Position numbers and translations under genes: made by a program. A DNA stretch of 64,000 bases from Aphelenchoides besseyi. Taxonomy: Eukaryota; Nematoda; Chromadorea; Rhabditida; Aphelenchoididae. This document shows, in pieces, positions 24,201-34,500 of the stretch. Every line of letters begins with the position of its first letter. Positions within the stretch are counted from its first letter, which is position 1. The DNA lies in NCBI GenBank assembly GCA_024699855.1, contig JAMPIQ010000001.1, positions 1,860,001 through 1,924,000 of the forward strand, given 5' to 3'. A model generated the notes under the pieces. The model made no database searches and was not told where the DNA came from. It worked only from the letters and a program-made list of their open reading frames with translations.

Positions 24201-25722
24201 TGATGGAGCCAAAAATTCTCGAGAATTTCTGTTGGCCAATGCTGCTAACACGACTTGTCATCGTCCGTATAGTTTACAGGGACGCAATGTTATGGAACTG
24301 AAAGACAGTGAAGTACCGTTCGTTTATGACTACGACATTGACACAACGACCGCTCTTCAACCCACCGAAACAACAACTTCCGATCCAAATGACAACTCAA
24401 CAATCAACATTTTCGATCTGAGCAAGGTAGTTTGGAAATACGTAATGATACGCAGCGCTTGTTTTTAGCTGTCAATTAATGTCGGCGAATCGAACGACAC
24501 TTTCGAAGTGAACGTGGACGAAGGAAAGCCGATCTATGATATAAACTCAATCAGATACGGACAACGACCCGTCAAGAATTCGACAAACACGTGGGTATCC
24601 GTTGTGGTTGTTTCTTTGTTGTTGATTCTAACAGCTACGGGAGTTGTTTTGGTCGTTCGAAGAAAAGTAAGCCGAAGATACGCAGTCGATTAGCAGATTT
24701 GTGGATTTCAGAAAGCGCATGTTCTACGCACCAATTCAACAAATTCGCAAAGAGTAACGTCCAGTAATTTTTGAAATAAACCAATTGAAACCTACGGTTG
24801 AAATTGTACTTCGGCGAAAAGTTCAACGATCTAAAGAACAAACATAAAAATGAAAACAACTCAATCCACCTACCGGTCCTCTTGTCAAATTCATTGCCGA
24901 AGAAGCATTCAAGAGGAAGATTCGCTGAAAATGGGATACAGATTCTCAAGTAAAATCACCACTTACAACTTCTCTTGTAATCAAATTCAACGCCGCTTGA
25001 AGAATCGTTCCCAAAGACTTCAAATTCATTTTGTTTTCTTCCGACTAAAAACTTTTGATGATTGAAACAACTGAGTGGTACTCACATTCATGATAACATC
25101 CTGTGCATGTCGGAAAACATAACCGAGTAGGTAGAAGTTTTCGCGTGGAAGCAATTTCGTGCATTCGGCCAATTGCTCCACCACTTCGCAGGTGCACGGA
25201 TTCTGATCACCGCATTTGCAGTCTAAAACCGTGGACTGATGGTAACGAAACAATTGAAACTAACTGATTGCCGTTTCTCGAAACCGTTCCCGAAGCTTCT
25301 CGGTGAGTATATGCTCGGGAAGCTGTCGAATGAAACGTTTGAGCAGATCGGCAGCGTCGTGCGAGTGCGAGAAAACGATCGGATCGCCGTAATTGGCCGC
25401 ACGTTCCAACTCGTCCAACTTGTTTTTGGACGCCGAAATCCGATAGATTCCTTCGTCTTTTAGTCCTGCAAAAGCAATCAAAATGAAGACAAAACACGAG
25501 ATTACCATTTGCAGTAATGTAATCGATGCACTCGCGTACGAGGAGTGGAATCGGCAGTCCGTCGTGACATCGACTGTTCAAGACGGCGGTTGACAGACTA
25601 ACACCGAAAACTGGACGAGTCGGTTCATGGTTTCGTTTATTGAACAAACGCATCGAATTGGACGCACGTTCGGACTGCTCATCACCACTTCCTTTCTTCT
25701 CTTTACCGCGTCGAAAGATCAT
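21214..25722 (-). CDS. RALBP1: RalA-binding protein 1-like RhoGAP (RLIP76 family), split by a 2.7-kb host intron
   Basis: RALBP1 is a Ral effector with a RhoGAP domain for Rac/Cdc42. Ten exons join without phase error: 25506-25722, 25265-25465, 25086-25222, 24967-25044, 24874-24924, 24796-24830, 21962-22079, 21826-21915 and 21214-21783 with the first listed carrying the start; total about 498 aa. RhoGAP: DGLPIPLLVRECIDYITANG, arginine finger in DEGIYRIS, SHDAADLLKRFIRQLPEHIL, and KMNLKSLGTILQAALNLITR. After IVELFAEVQFQPYAKPKN comes the Ral-binding coiled coil: ELVIELRKQESLLADLHEQ, HLIWDVQNTITVLKRQ and a long helical C-terminus. The intron 22080-24795 contains a whole plus-strand gene. The human protein is longer at both ends. 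Confidence 0.87.
22394..24774 (+). CDS. Leucine-rich-repeat single-pass membrane protein, nested in a RALBP1 intron
   Basis: A type I cell-surface protein of about 680 aa. The signal peptide is MHISILLVVFLKVVVCTNA. A Cys-containing cap follows (IPGCPDV, IRCVCLS), then roughly a dozen LRRs (for example LEYLDLTENVISDVDDGALK, LEELDLGWNELRRLNSHAF, LKELDVSHNNLSQIDNQTF). A Cys-flanked C-terminal cap (IGDNPWLCDRKLF to TTCHRPYSL) precedes a Thr-rich stalk and a membrane helix (WVSVVVVSLLLILTATGVVL), then a short basic tail. Exons include 22394-22696, 22733-23053, 23096-23248, 23293-23442, 23487 onward, and 23941 onward. The stop at 24772 overlaps an AATAAA, 16 bp from the next RALBP1 exon. The exact LRR family is not recognised; likely adhesion or receptor role. 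Confidence 0.82.
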
Positions 25723-26457
25723 TGTTGATAAGTGGAGAAAAGTCAAAAATTACGATTGAACATAACTACAAAACAGGTGAATCACGTAATAATTTCACTG
25801 TTTTATGCACAAAAGTGGTTCTTTCGGTGAGTGAGCGAAACAACAAAAATCACTTTGCATCCGCTTGAGACCCGTCGGCGTAGTGAGTCGATGAGATGAC
25901 AAGAAACATCAAATCGAGATCTGGTGGCTGTTTTTGATCAGTCAATCGACATCGCTTCGACTGTCTAAATGCACGATATTACCAATAAGAAGACGTAAAG
26001 CTGAAGTAAACATAATGGCATTTGAAGAGTCACGCAGTTAACTAAAAGCTTAGAGATACTGTTGATTGCAAAATTAGAAACATTCGAACGCTCACTATCG
26101 ACTATTATAGAGATCCTATTTAACGTTCTTCTTTGCCACCTACACAATGACGCAAATGAATTGAAGACACGGGAGAAGGTTTAGAGAAGTAATCGAAAGT
26201 CTTCACATTCTTCCTTCTTATCAGCAAAGTTTTGACATTCGAAGGGGAGTGGAAGTGTTCGCAAAGATTCGTAAGATTTCTCTTCCAACTCTTTTTAGTT
26301 TTCTGAACCGACTCACCAGTTTGTTCTCGTAACATCCAAATTGGGCGGATTTAACAAAAAACGTGTACGAGTGACTGTTCGCGGTTTTATTTTTGTCTGT
26401 TGCAGAACTCTCGATTGAAAGGCAGATCGAGTTCAAGGGCACGCAAATCGTTTCGAA
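25723..26457. promoter_or_regulatory. Divergent spacer RALBP1-like / proprotein convertase
   Basis: A 735-bp intergenic region between two head-to-head genes. Short open frames on the minus strand here have no recognisable content. Both promoters should lie here; no named element was found. Confidence 0.4.
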
Positions 26458-29054
26458 ATGCGTGGCCTTTGGATGTTCTTCTTTTTCTCGGTCGTTTCTG
26501 GTGATCAGTTGGCTAATGAGCAAATGGCAATCATTCTCGACCAACTTATCGATCTGCGCACTGAACTGGGTCACACATTCAAGAGCCCAATGAGATCGTA
26601 TAACGATGTGGGTTACGAAGTGGTTAGTAAACCCATACCTTACGAATACGTTTATATATGAATCTGAAGGTTATTCATACCGACAAGGGAGTTACCGAAG
26701 CAATGTGGTTGGCCAAACTGATGCAATGCGATTTTGCTGGACCTGTGAGTAGACAACTTGAAATTGAAAGTGCGTTGTGAATTCAGATGCGCGGATTCTC
26801 CGATTTGTATATTTTCCATTGCTACAACTCATTGAATGAAAACGAATCTCAACGTATACGTCGTGATTTGAAATCGGCTGTTCCTCGACCGTATTGGAGT
26901 GAAATTCAATTTCCACAGAAACGTTGGAAACGTGAAATCTCCAATTTTAACGATCCCCTTTGGAAGATTCAATGGGAAATGGTAGGATTCAAACTGAAAA
27001 TTAAAAACAAAAGTTTAGAACGGAAAAAATGAATTCGGAGATATGGGCATCACAAGGGCGTGGAAAGGTCAGTTAAATTCATAAGCTTCCCGATTATTTG
27101 TAGTCTTCTAGACGGATACACAGGTCGAGGAGTTGTGGTTTCTATTCTAGTTGTTTTGAGCACAAGATCGATTTGTAATTGTGAGTTTAGGATGATGGAA
27201 TCGATTATAGACACGATGATTTGGCGCCCAATTACGTAAGCAATAAACATTAAGTACAAAAGTTAGTTTCAGTTTAGGATCCAATGGCATCTTATGATTT
27301 GAACGACAACGACGACGATCCAATGCCAACTATGGACGATTTTAACAAGTCAGCTGAAATGAATCTTGTCGTTAACGAATGAATTTAAGACACGGAACTC
27401 GATGTGCCGGAGAAGTTGCAATGGTTGCCAATAACAGTCGTTGTGGTGTGGGAGTTGCATTTGAAGCAAAGATTGGAGGCGAGTTGTCACACTTAATGGT
27501 CTTCAATTGTTTGCAGGAATTCGTATGTTAGACGGAAGAATAAACGATCGAATCGAAGCCGAGGCGTTGACACTTCTGATCAATAACGCTGATATCTTGT
27601 CAATAAGTTGGGGACCGGAAGATGACGGAGAAACTGCGGAAGGACCGGGAAAGTTGGCGGAAATGGCAATTCGAAAAGGCATCTTGGACGGACGTAACGG
27701 TCGCGGTTTGATTTACGTTTGGGCTTCCGGTAACGGCGGTCAAATCGGTTTGAAATAGATTGCTGTCATCGATGATTGTTACGATTTAGACGACTGTAAT
27801 GCGGACGGATACAGTAATTCGATTTACACGTTCACAGTTTCGGGTGCCTCAGCAAGTGGAGAGTTTCCGTGGTATGGAGAGCCTTGCGCGGCCACCTTGA
27901 CTTCTGCTTTTTCATCGGGAGCAATGTTGGAGAAGAAAATTGTCACCGTGGATCCTCAGAATTTATGCACGAAATCACACACTGGCACTTCTGCTGCAGC
28001 TCCAATTGCAGCCGGTGTTTTAGCGTTGGTACTTCAAGCGAAGTGAGTTTCGGTCTTCGATTCTGATGTTTTTGTTTTAGTCCCAAGTTAACCTGGCGTG
28101 AAGTACAACATTTGGCTGTTTATACGTCCGATCCAACTCCGCTCTTCAATCCAGCTGCGGCATTTAGAAAGAACGGCGCTGGTTTGTATGTTTCTCCAAA
28201 GTTCGGATTCGGCTTAATTGACGCTGCAACGATGGCAAGAATGGCGAAAACAATGAAAGCAATTGATAATCAACACAAATGCACATACGCAAAAAAAGTG
28301 AATGGAACTGTTGGTTTGAATCACGGACTCATCGTGAACTTTGAAGTTGATGGCTGTACGGGTACAGAAAATGAAATTGGAGCTTTGGAGCACGTTCAAC
28401 TCATCGCAAACATCGACAGTGACTCACGTGGTTTGCTTTCAATTTGGTTGGAAAGCCCGAGTGGTAATTGAAACAAAAGTTTATCAGATAGTTATACGGA
28501 GATTCAGGAATGATATCTCAAATCATATCCCCAAGAGCACGAGACCGATCAACAGAAGGTTTTAAAAACTGGCCATTCATGAGCGTACACTTTTGGGCTG
28601 AAAATCCAAGTGGTACATGGAAAGTTCACGTCGATCAAATGGTATTCAGCACTTGGTTATGTTAATGATTTTAATTTCAGAAAGGTACCCTGGATAATGG
28701 GAAGCTAAAATCGGTTGTGCAGAACTTAACTCTCGTTCTTTGGGGTACAAAAGATGTTCCCGAACATGCTCAAGAAACTCGGAAATACGAGAACATTCCG
28801 GAAATGCCATCAGTTCAAACAAATTTGACTACTAACGAGTTTGTTATCAATGCAACAGATATAGAGGTTTGTTAATCGACCGGTTTCTAAAAACTACTTT
28901 ATAGCAAACTGTTCAACACGCACGAAAAGCGTTGAATCGACGTTCAACAATCAACAAAGAACATCACTTGTTAAAAGTGGATGAACTCGTAAGCAAGTTT
29001 AGTGAACTGAACGAAAGACGTAGATTTCCACGTTCAATAATCACGATTCATTAA
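26458..29054 (+). CDS. Furin/PC1-type subtilisin-like proprotein convertase
   Basis: Secretory-pathway endoprotease cutting prohormones after basic pairs. It opens with a signal peptide ([15 protein letters not shown]), then a prodomain ending at KRWKR before EISNFND, the likely self-cleavage site. The catalytic triad is visible: Asp in [15 protein letters not shown], His in [11 protein letters not shown], Ser in [14 protein letters not shown]. The oxyanion residue is Asn in VWASGNGG, which excludes PC2 (Asp there). A P-domain follows ([30 protein letters not shown]). The C-terminus is short, basic and lacks a Cys-rich region or membrane helix, so the enzyme is probably soluble. About 14 exons with 35-60-nt introns. 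The subfamily beyond furin/PC1-like is not settled. Confidence 0.9.
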
Positions 29055-29649
29055 TCAGCTTCATAATTTTCAATCCTGTTGTTTGCATTTTGTTTATAAA
29101 AGGTCTCAAATGTTATTTGATGTCAACCTAAGTTTGTCAGTCCACCGACTGTTGGAGTAGTCAGCTGCAACATTGGCGATTGTTGCAAGGAGATGTCAAA
29201 CAATTTAAAGACATATTTTTTCGTATGTATCAAGAAGCAAATATTGACAGAATCAAAATGTTTCTTTGACCTTCTCACCAAAAAAGCCGTTTCTTTTTAG
29301 ACTTTGACCATTTACCTAGTGACATTGTAGATGAACATGTGTTTATTGAAATATCTGCCGCAGTATCGAACTTGCTGATCGCAACGTTTGAGTTTTCTAC
29401 GGTAACCTGCCAATCAGCTGCTCTATCGTAACAGAATAGAAATTGGTGTCAATCGAGCACGATCAGCTGGAAACATGACGTTTAGCTCAACGCTTTCAAT
29501 GCACTACTCTACGCACTCTTCATTTGAGTGGCCAGTGTGTTCGTCTCCGTCACGTGGTTTTGGTCAAAGCTTTTGGCATTTTGCCCGACCAAGCGTCTTA
29601 AAGTTTGTCGCAGTGCAGAGTTTCGTCCGTCCTCATACTTCCCGCGAAA
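29055..29649. other. Intergenic spacer
   Basis: This 595-bp AT-rich gap holds the 3' UTR of the convertase gene and the upstream region of the next gene. A tttataaaag box near 29091 is the only TATA-like element. No gene is seen. Confidence 0.4.
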
Positions 29650-31036
29650 ATGTGGAGTTGCTCAAAAGAAGGATTGACAGAAAAGTGAGTTTAAAGGAGG
29701 TTGGGGTTCATTTTAAAGCAATTAAGTCAATGACTTTGAATAATTTGCGAAGAACTTGACAATAATTTCCTTTAAGCGAACCGTTAGTTGAATCGGAAGA
29801 ACTCCACGAGTCAGAAAGAAGCTACGCCAATGTGCTTAGAAACGGAAACTTTCAAGATTCTGCTTGTCATCTCATCCATGAAAGTATGTTTTGTTGGTCG
29901 TGATAACTGACTTCGAAACTTAGGCAAAGAGCCGTTGGATGGGCTTGTTTGTGAGTTGCAAGATTTGTTGGAAACCGAGTTTTTTGTCGGTGAAGAAGTC
30001 AATCAACGGGGTGACAGGTAGTGGACATCCTGATAGGCCCAGTATCCATGAAGTTTCAGTGAAAGACTTTACAAAGTGATGGAGAAGATTTCGAGTAATG
30101 GTGGCACCAAATACAAGATCGAACCCATCTCCACGGAACCAACAAAGACTGTGCACCCTTCGGAGATTTCGTAGGGACCAATAGCCAAATAAACTAAGCA
30201 AGTTTTCAGACGTCTGCATCAACCGTTGGAAGAAGATATAAGGACACTGATTCATGGGTTCGTAACAGAAAGAAAGGACGATCATTGGCTTATTAAACCG
30301 CACTTGCGCGAATATTTTGAAGTCGGAGAGAATTGTTCGAAGTGTGGAGATCCGCGTTCTAGCATACACAAATTTGCAGATTGGGCTCTCACATTTGTAA
30401 TGTAAGTGAACTCTTCTAACATTTCATAGTATAAAAATTTTGAGCTTTCTTGCTATTGGAGCCTTGATCATTTTAGTTGGTATGAATATCCTTGAAGCGG
30501 CGTATACTTCAGTGTTTAGGAAAAGAAGCATACGGCTATTTTTTTGGCGTCGTAAACAATGCCAAATTGACAAGAGAATCGATGGAGTTGGTGGCAAAGA
30601 TGAACAGAACAACTTTGGATGGCTACTTCAAAGAACTGGTCGCCAATGAAACAGTCAATGCTGTGGACCATCCGTTGGGGGCCGAAGGTCTCGCTCACAT
30701 GTTTTGGTTCGAGAGCAACTTGAAGAACCGAACGACTTTGGACGAATACATCGATCGAATGAAACCAGCTCAGCAATCGATCTTCTACGCTTATGATCAT
30801 TCGAAATCAGAGGTTACTTGGCTATTCAGATTGTTACAATCAAACAGTTGCAGATCGAGCAAATGTCCATTGTCCAATCGTTGCTGAAGACCGGAAACGA
30901 AGTTCTGTTCGTGACCAACTCGTTGGACAAACGTGTGATCGATCGAGTTGGCGTCTTCAGAAAGAAGTTGTTTGTGGACGTTAAACGAGTGACTTTAACT
31001 AAAAACAAAACCGTAATTCTCGATTTGGAATTGTAA
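29650..31036 (+). CDS. Orphan membrane protein with Hsp90-middle-domain-like C-terminal part
   Basis: Eight exons join without phase error: 29650-29684, 29777-29883, 29924-30017, 30060-30170, 30210-30401, 30430-30479, 30520-30812 and 30854-31036, giving 354 aa. The N-terminal half is not recognised: acidic, with a CSKCGDP pair of cysteines. A membrane helix follows (IIKILSFLAIGALIILVG, about residues 195-215). The remainder resembles the Hsp90/TRAP1/GRP94 middle domain: FFGVVNNAKLTRESMELVAK, then NRTTLDEYIDRMKPAQQSIF, AYDHSKS and LLKTGNEVLFVTNSLDKRV. The Hsp90 ATPase and C-terminal dimerisation domains are absent; it ends at VILDLEL with AATAAA 10 bp on. The exon structure is strong. The Hsp90 relation is by eye and moderate; function unknown. 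Confidence 0.6.
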
Positions 31037-31100
31037 TGTGTACACAAATAAACGTTCAATGTAATTGCATGTGCACTAATTCAAGGTCTACTGTAGGCTT

Positions 31101-31519
31101 ATGTTGAAGCTCTTGAGAAACATTGAGAGTCAAAAAGAAAACTATCCACACTACTGCGCTTCTTCATCGGTCACTTATGGAAAGAGCAGTTCAATCAAAC
31201 GAGTGATCACTTCACCCAACATCGTCGTCTTCAGTTTTGTTTGAAGTGTTTACAACGAATAGAATCTGAATGTACTAATGCCAACCAATCAGATGACTAA
31301 AGCAGTCCTTTGGATATCAAATTCCTTTAATCTTGTTAGATCGATTATTTTGAGCCGGCTTTCAACCGATCCATCAACTTGAAACTGAGAGTCTGGCCAA
31401 CACAGAATCCACAAATGAATGTCGAAGTCGTGGTCTGTTTCGATTCTTGGGATACGAAGAAGCCGAAGAGTAGTTGGTTCAATAAAAGTTTCGAAGCTCG
31501 CGACTTAGATGTTGAATAA
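31101..31519 (+). CDS. Small orphan, possible two-exon gene
   Basis: Two exons (31101-31238, 31340-31519) join in phase 0 to give about 105 aa, starting MLKLLRNIESQKENYPHYCA and running through SIKRVITSPNIVVFSF joined to IDYFEPAFNRSINLKLRVW, with an AATAAA overlapping the stop. The second exon starts at a good cttgttag acceptor. It lies just after the Hsp90-like gene, so it could be a separate gene or a remnant of its lost 3' part. Convergent with midasin. No family recognised. Confidence 0.35.
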
Positions 31520-31588
31520 ACTTTTATTTAATGGATCAAATCAACAGAAATCTTATAACAATTAACAAGATAAAACAAAACAACAAAC

Positions 31589-34500
31589 TCAATGGTCTTG
31601 GGTCAAATCGAACCATTGGCGGATAGCTTCGGAAACCGCCAATGGAATAATGTTTTTGGACTGAACGACCGTATAGAATGGGAACGGGAAAACGGTCATG
31701 TAGTCGACAAGTCGACCTTTTTGGAAGGACTTGATGGCAAAAACTGACGATTCGGGATTGTCAACGATCAAATACAAGACCACAACTCCCTCGTCCAACA
31801 AGCGGCCAACGGCTGCAGCCACCCGTTCGGCGCCCATATTCAACGTTCCACGACCATCGCCAACGATAATCAGAAGTTGATTGGCCGGTGCACGTGATGA
31901 CGCAAAGCGACCTTCGGCGAAATGTTCGGCCATCGAGCTCAGTAGACGCAACAAATTGGTTTTGTTCTGATCGAATCTCAGCGAGTGCAGAAGACGAAGA
32001 CCCAACTCGTCGCTTGTTGTCGAATCGTGGAACTCGCGAAGCAGTTCGACTTCCGCTCCAAATTTGCAGATTGAAACCTCGCCCACGGCCAACTGTTGAA
32101 ATGCCCGTTCCAACAAGCAAACTGCTTGACATGTAATCTAAAACACACTCACAGTTTGAAAAGACAATTTTCAGTTTACCTCAGTCATCAGATTGTCTTT
32201 CATTGACGCAGAATCATCAATCGCCAAACAAATTTGATAGTTTCGATTGGCGGCTTTTGTTCTTCTCAACCAAATTCGATCTTTTCGGAAGTTGCTCGCA
32301 ATGTACGGAACCAATCGGCGCATATTCAAACGTTTTCCGGTTCGGTAATCCCCCCTACAATAGCAATAAGAGCAGAAATGAGTGAATGAACGTACTGAAG
32401 TTTTGATGCGATCGTTGGTTCGATGATGATTCGCAGATTTTCGGCCAATTCGGTGGCTTCAGAAGCCACACTGTCAGAAATCGCAGACCATTTCAATTCG
32501 AGAGCCGTTGATCCCGAAGCTTCGACTTGTTCCAACGATCGTTTCAATGCGGCAACACTTTCATTCGCCTTCACACTCTGTAACATCAAAACTGTTCAAG
32601 CAGAAGCGGCTACAAGGACCTACGTAATCACGATCCATTGTCGTTCGCAAGAATGTGCCGTCAAGAACATGAGATTCGCCGGTAATCTTCGCAAACACGG
32701 TACTCGATGTTCGTGAGTTTTCTGCGGCTGTTTGTTCGATTGGTGTTGATTGCTGATGTTGCAATCGTTCTCGCGAAACACTTGCTTCTTCGACCGTAGA
32801 TTTTTGAATCACTTGACGATCGGCAGTTGAAGTATGTTGATCGGTAATGTGCGCGAAATTTTCACTGCGCTCATCCATTGGTGTGTCTTCGGACACTTCG
32901 GTAATCGCTTCAGTGTCAACATCCATTAACTGATCGTCGGTTTGTTTTCGTCTTGTTGCGACATTTGAGGTCGTAGTCTCCTCGTTCATCGGTTCGCTCT
33001 CATCGTCCGGTCTAAAACAACTTGCAAATTTTCATTTGACAAACAGAAAACGAACAGATTGGAAGAACCCTCAGCGGTTGCAGCTCCTCGTTTGTCGCCA
33101 GCAACATCTTGATTGGCTTCGTTGGTTTTCTCGTTTGTTTCTGCATCGTTTAGCGGTCGATCGTTGTTCGATTTGTCCGCATTCTGCTGCTCTTCACTCG
33201 ACATTGGCAATCCAAAAGTGGTGTCCTCGGTCGTTGATTTCTGTTGTTCCTCAGTCGAAGCTTCGGGAACGTTCACGTCGTCGTTTTGGGTCTCCGGTTC
33301 CTCTTCATTCATTTCCTGGTCTTCTTCCATTGGACCGCTGGGTTCTTGTTCTTCGGCATCAACTGAACCCTCTTCGGTCTCCATTTGAGTGCCTTCAGGA
33401 TCCATTTCGTCTTGTTGATCCTCATCGTCCAAGTTGATGTCGTCCATATTTTCCATATGCGTATCGTCCGTTTCATCCTCGACGTTTTCGTTCGTTTCTT
33501 TCTGCTCGGTATCGTCTATTTCGGTCACTTCTTTTGGTTTCTCATTTTGAGCCGCCAACTCTCCAGTTTCTTCGTCTGCTCCCTGTTCTTCCTGATCCAT
33601 AGTTTGTGGCACTTCAGATTGCTCGTCCCATAGCTTTGGATCCAATTGTTTCTCATCGGCGTCCTGTAATACAACAAATAAGTCAACATTCATTCAAAAT
33701 TCAACTTCAATTACAAACTCTCGAAAAAGAGCAATTCTTGCACTCGTTACATACCTCAACATCTCCTGAATCCCAATCGGCTTGTTCGGCAGCATCTGGT
33801 TCTTCCGGACCTTCTTGATTGTCTGAAGCAAAGTCGAGATCACAAAATTTGGCAGCATCTTACCTTCGTCCTGTTCTTCTCCATCAATGTCTTCTAAGTC
33901 GGCAGCAAAGTCATCTTCCATTTCAATCGGATTCTCATTCTTTTCTCCATCTTTTACACCGTCAGTGTTCTCTTGTTCAGCGCCTTGTAATTCTTCCAAC
34001 TGTCCGGTTTCTTCGATTTGACCGGAGACATCGTTGTCTCCCTGGCCTTCTCCCATTCCACACGCGTCTCCATTGCCCGTGGTGGATTGTCCTTCGCCTT
34101 CCGACGATTTTTCGGGTTGTGGAATCGGCTTCACAAGTCCGTGTTGAGTCAAATGATGAACAATAGCACAGAAACGTAAATGGAACAACAAGAACCATTC
34201 GAGGAAAAGAATCATACGTCTACTAATTACATCGAGTGCATCAACAAATGCCGCAACTACCGACAAAACTTGACGAATAGATTCGTCTACTCTAACTTCT
34301 GCTCTGCCCAGTTGCCAAATGTACGACCAAATTTGTTGTTCAATCTGAAAGCAAAGTTTTCAATTCTTGTATTCAATTACAATCTACCTCTTTGAATTTG
34401 ATAGTTCCAATGGAAGTCAAGACTACACGCAGTTTTTCGATTGGATTCCCTTTCTCGACCAGTTTCTGTTGTTCGACAACTCGATAGATCGTTTGGATCT

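Noticed and set aside
29920..30369. A 149-aa minus-strand frame opposite the Hsp90-like gene
   Set aside because: The plus strand has eight phase-consistent exons here; the minus frame has no splice support or recognisable content.
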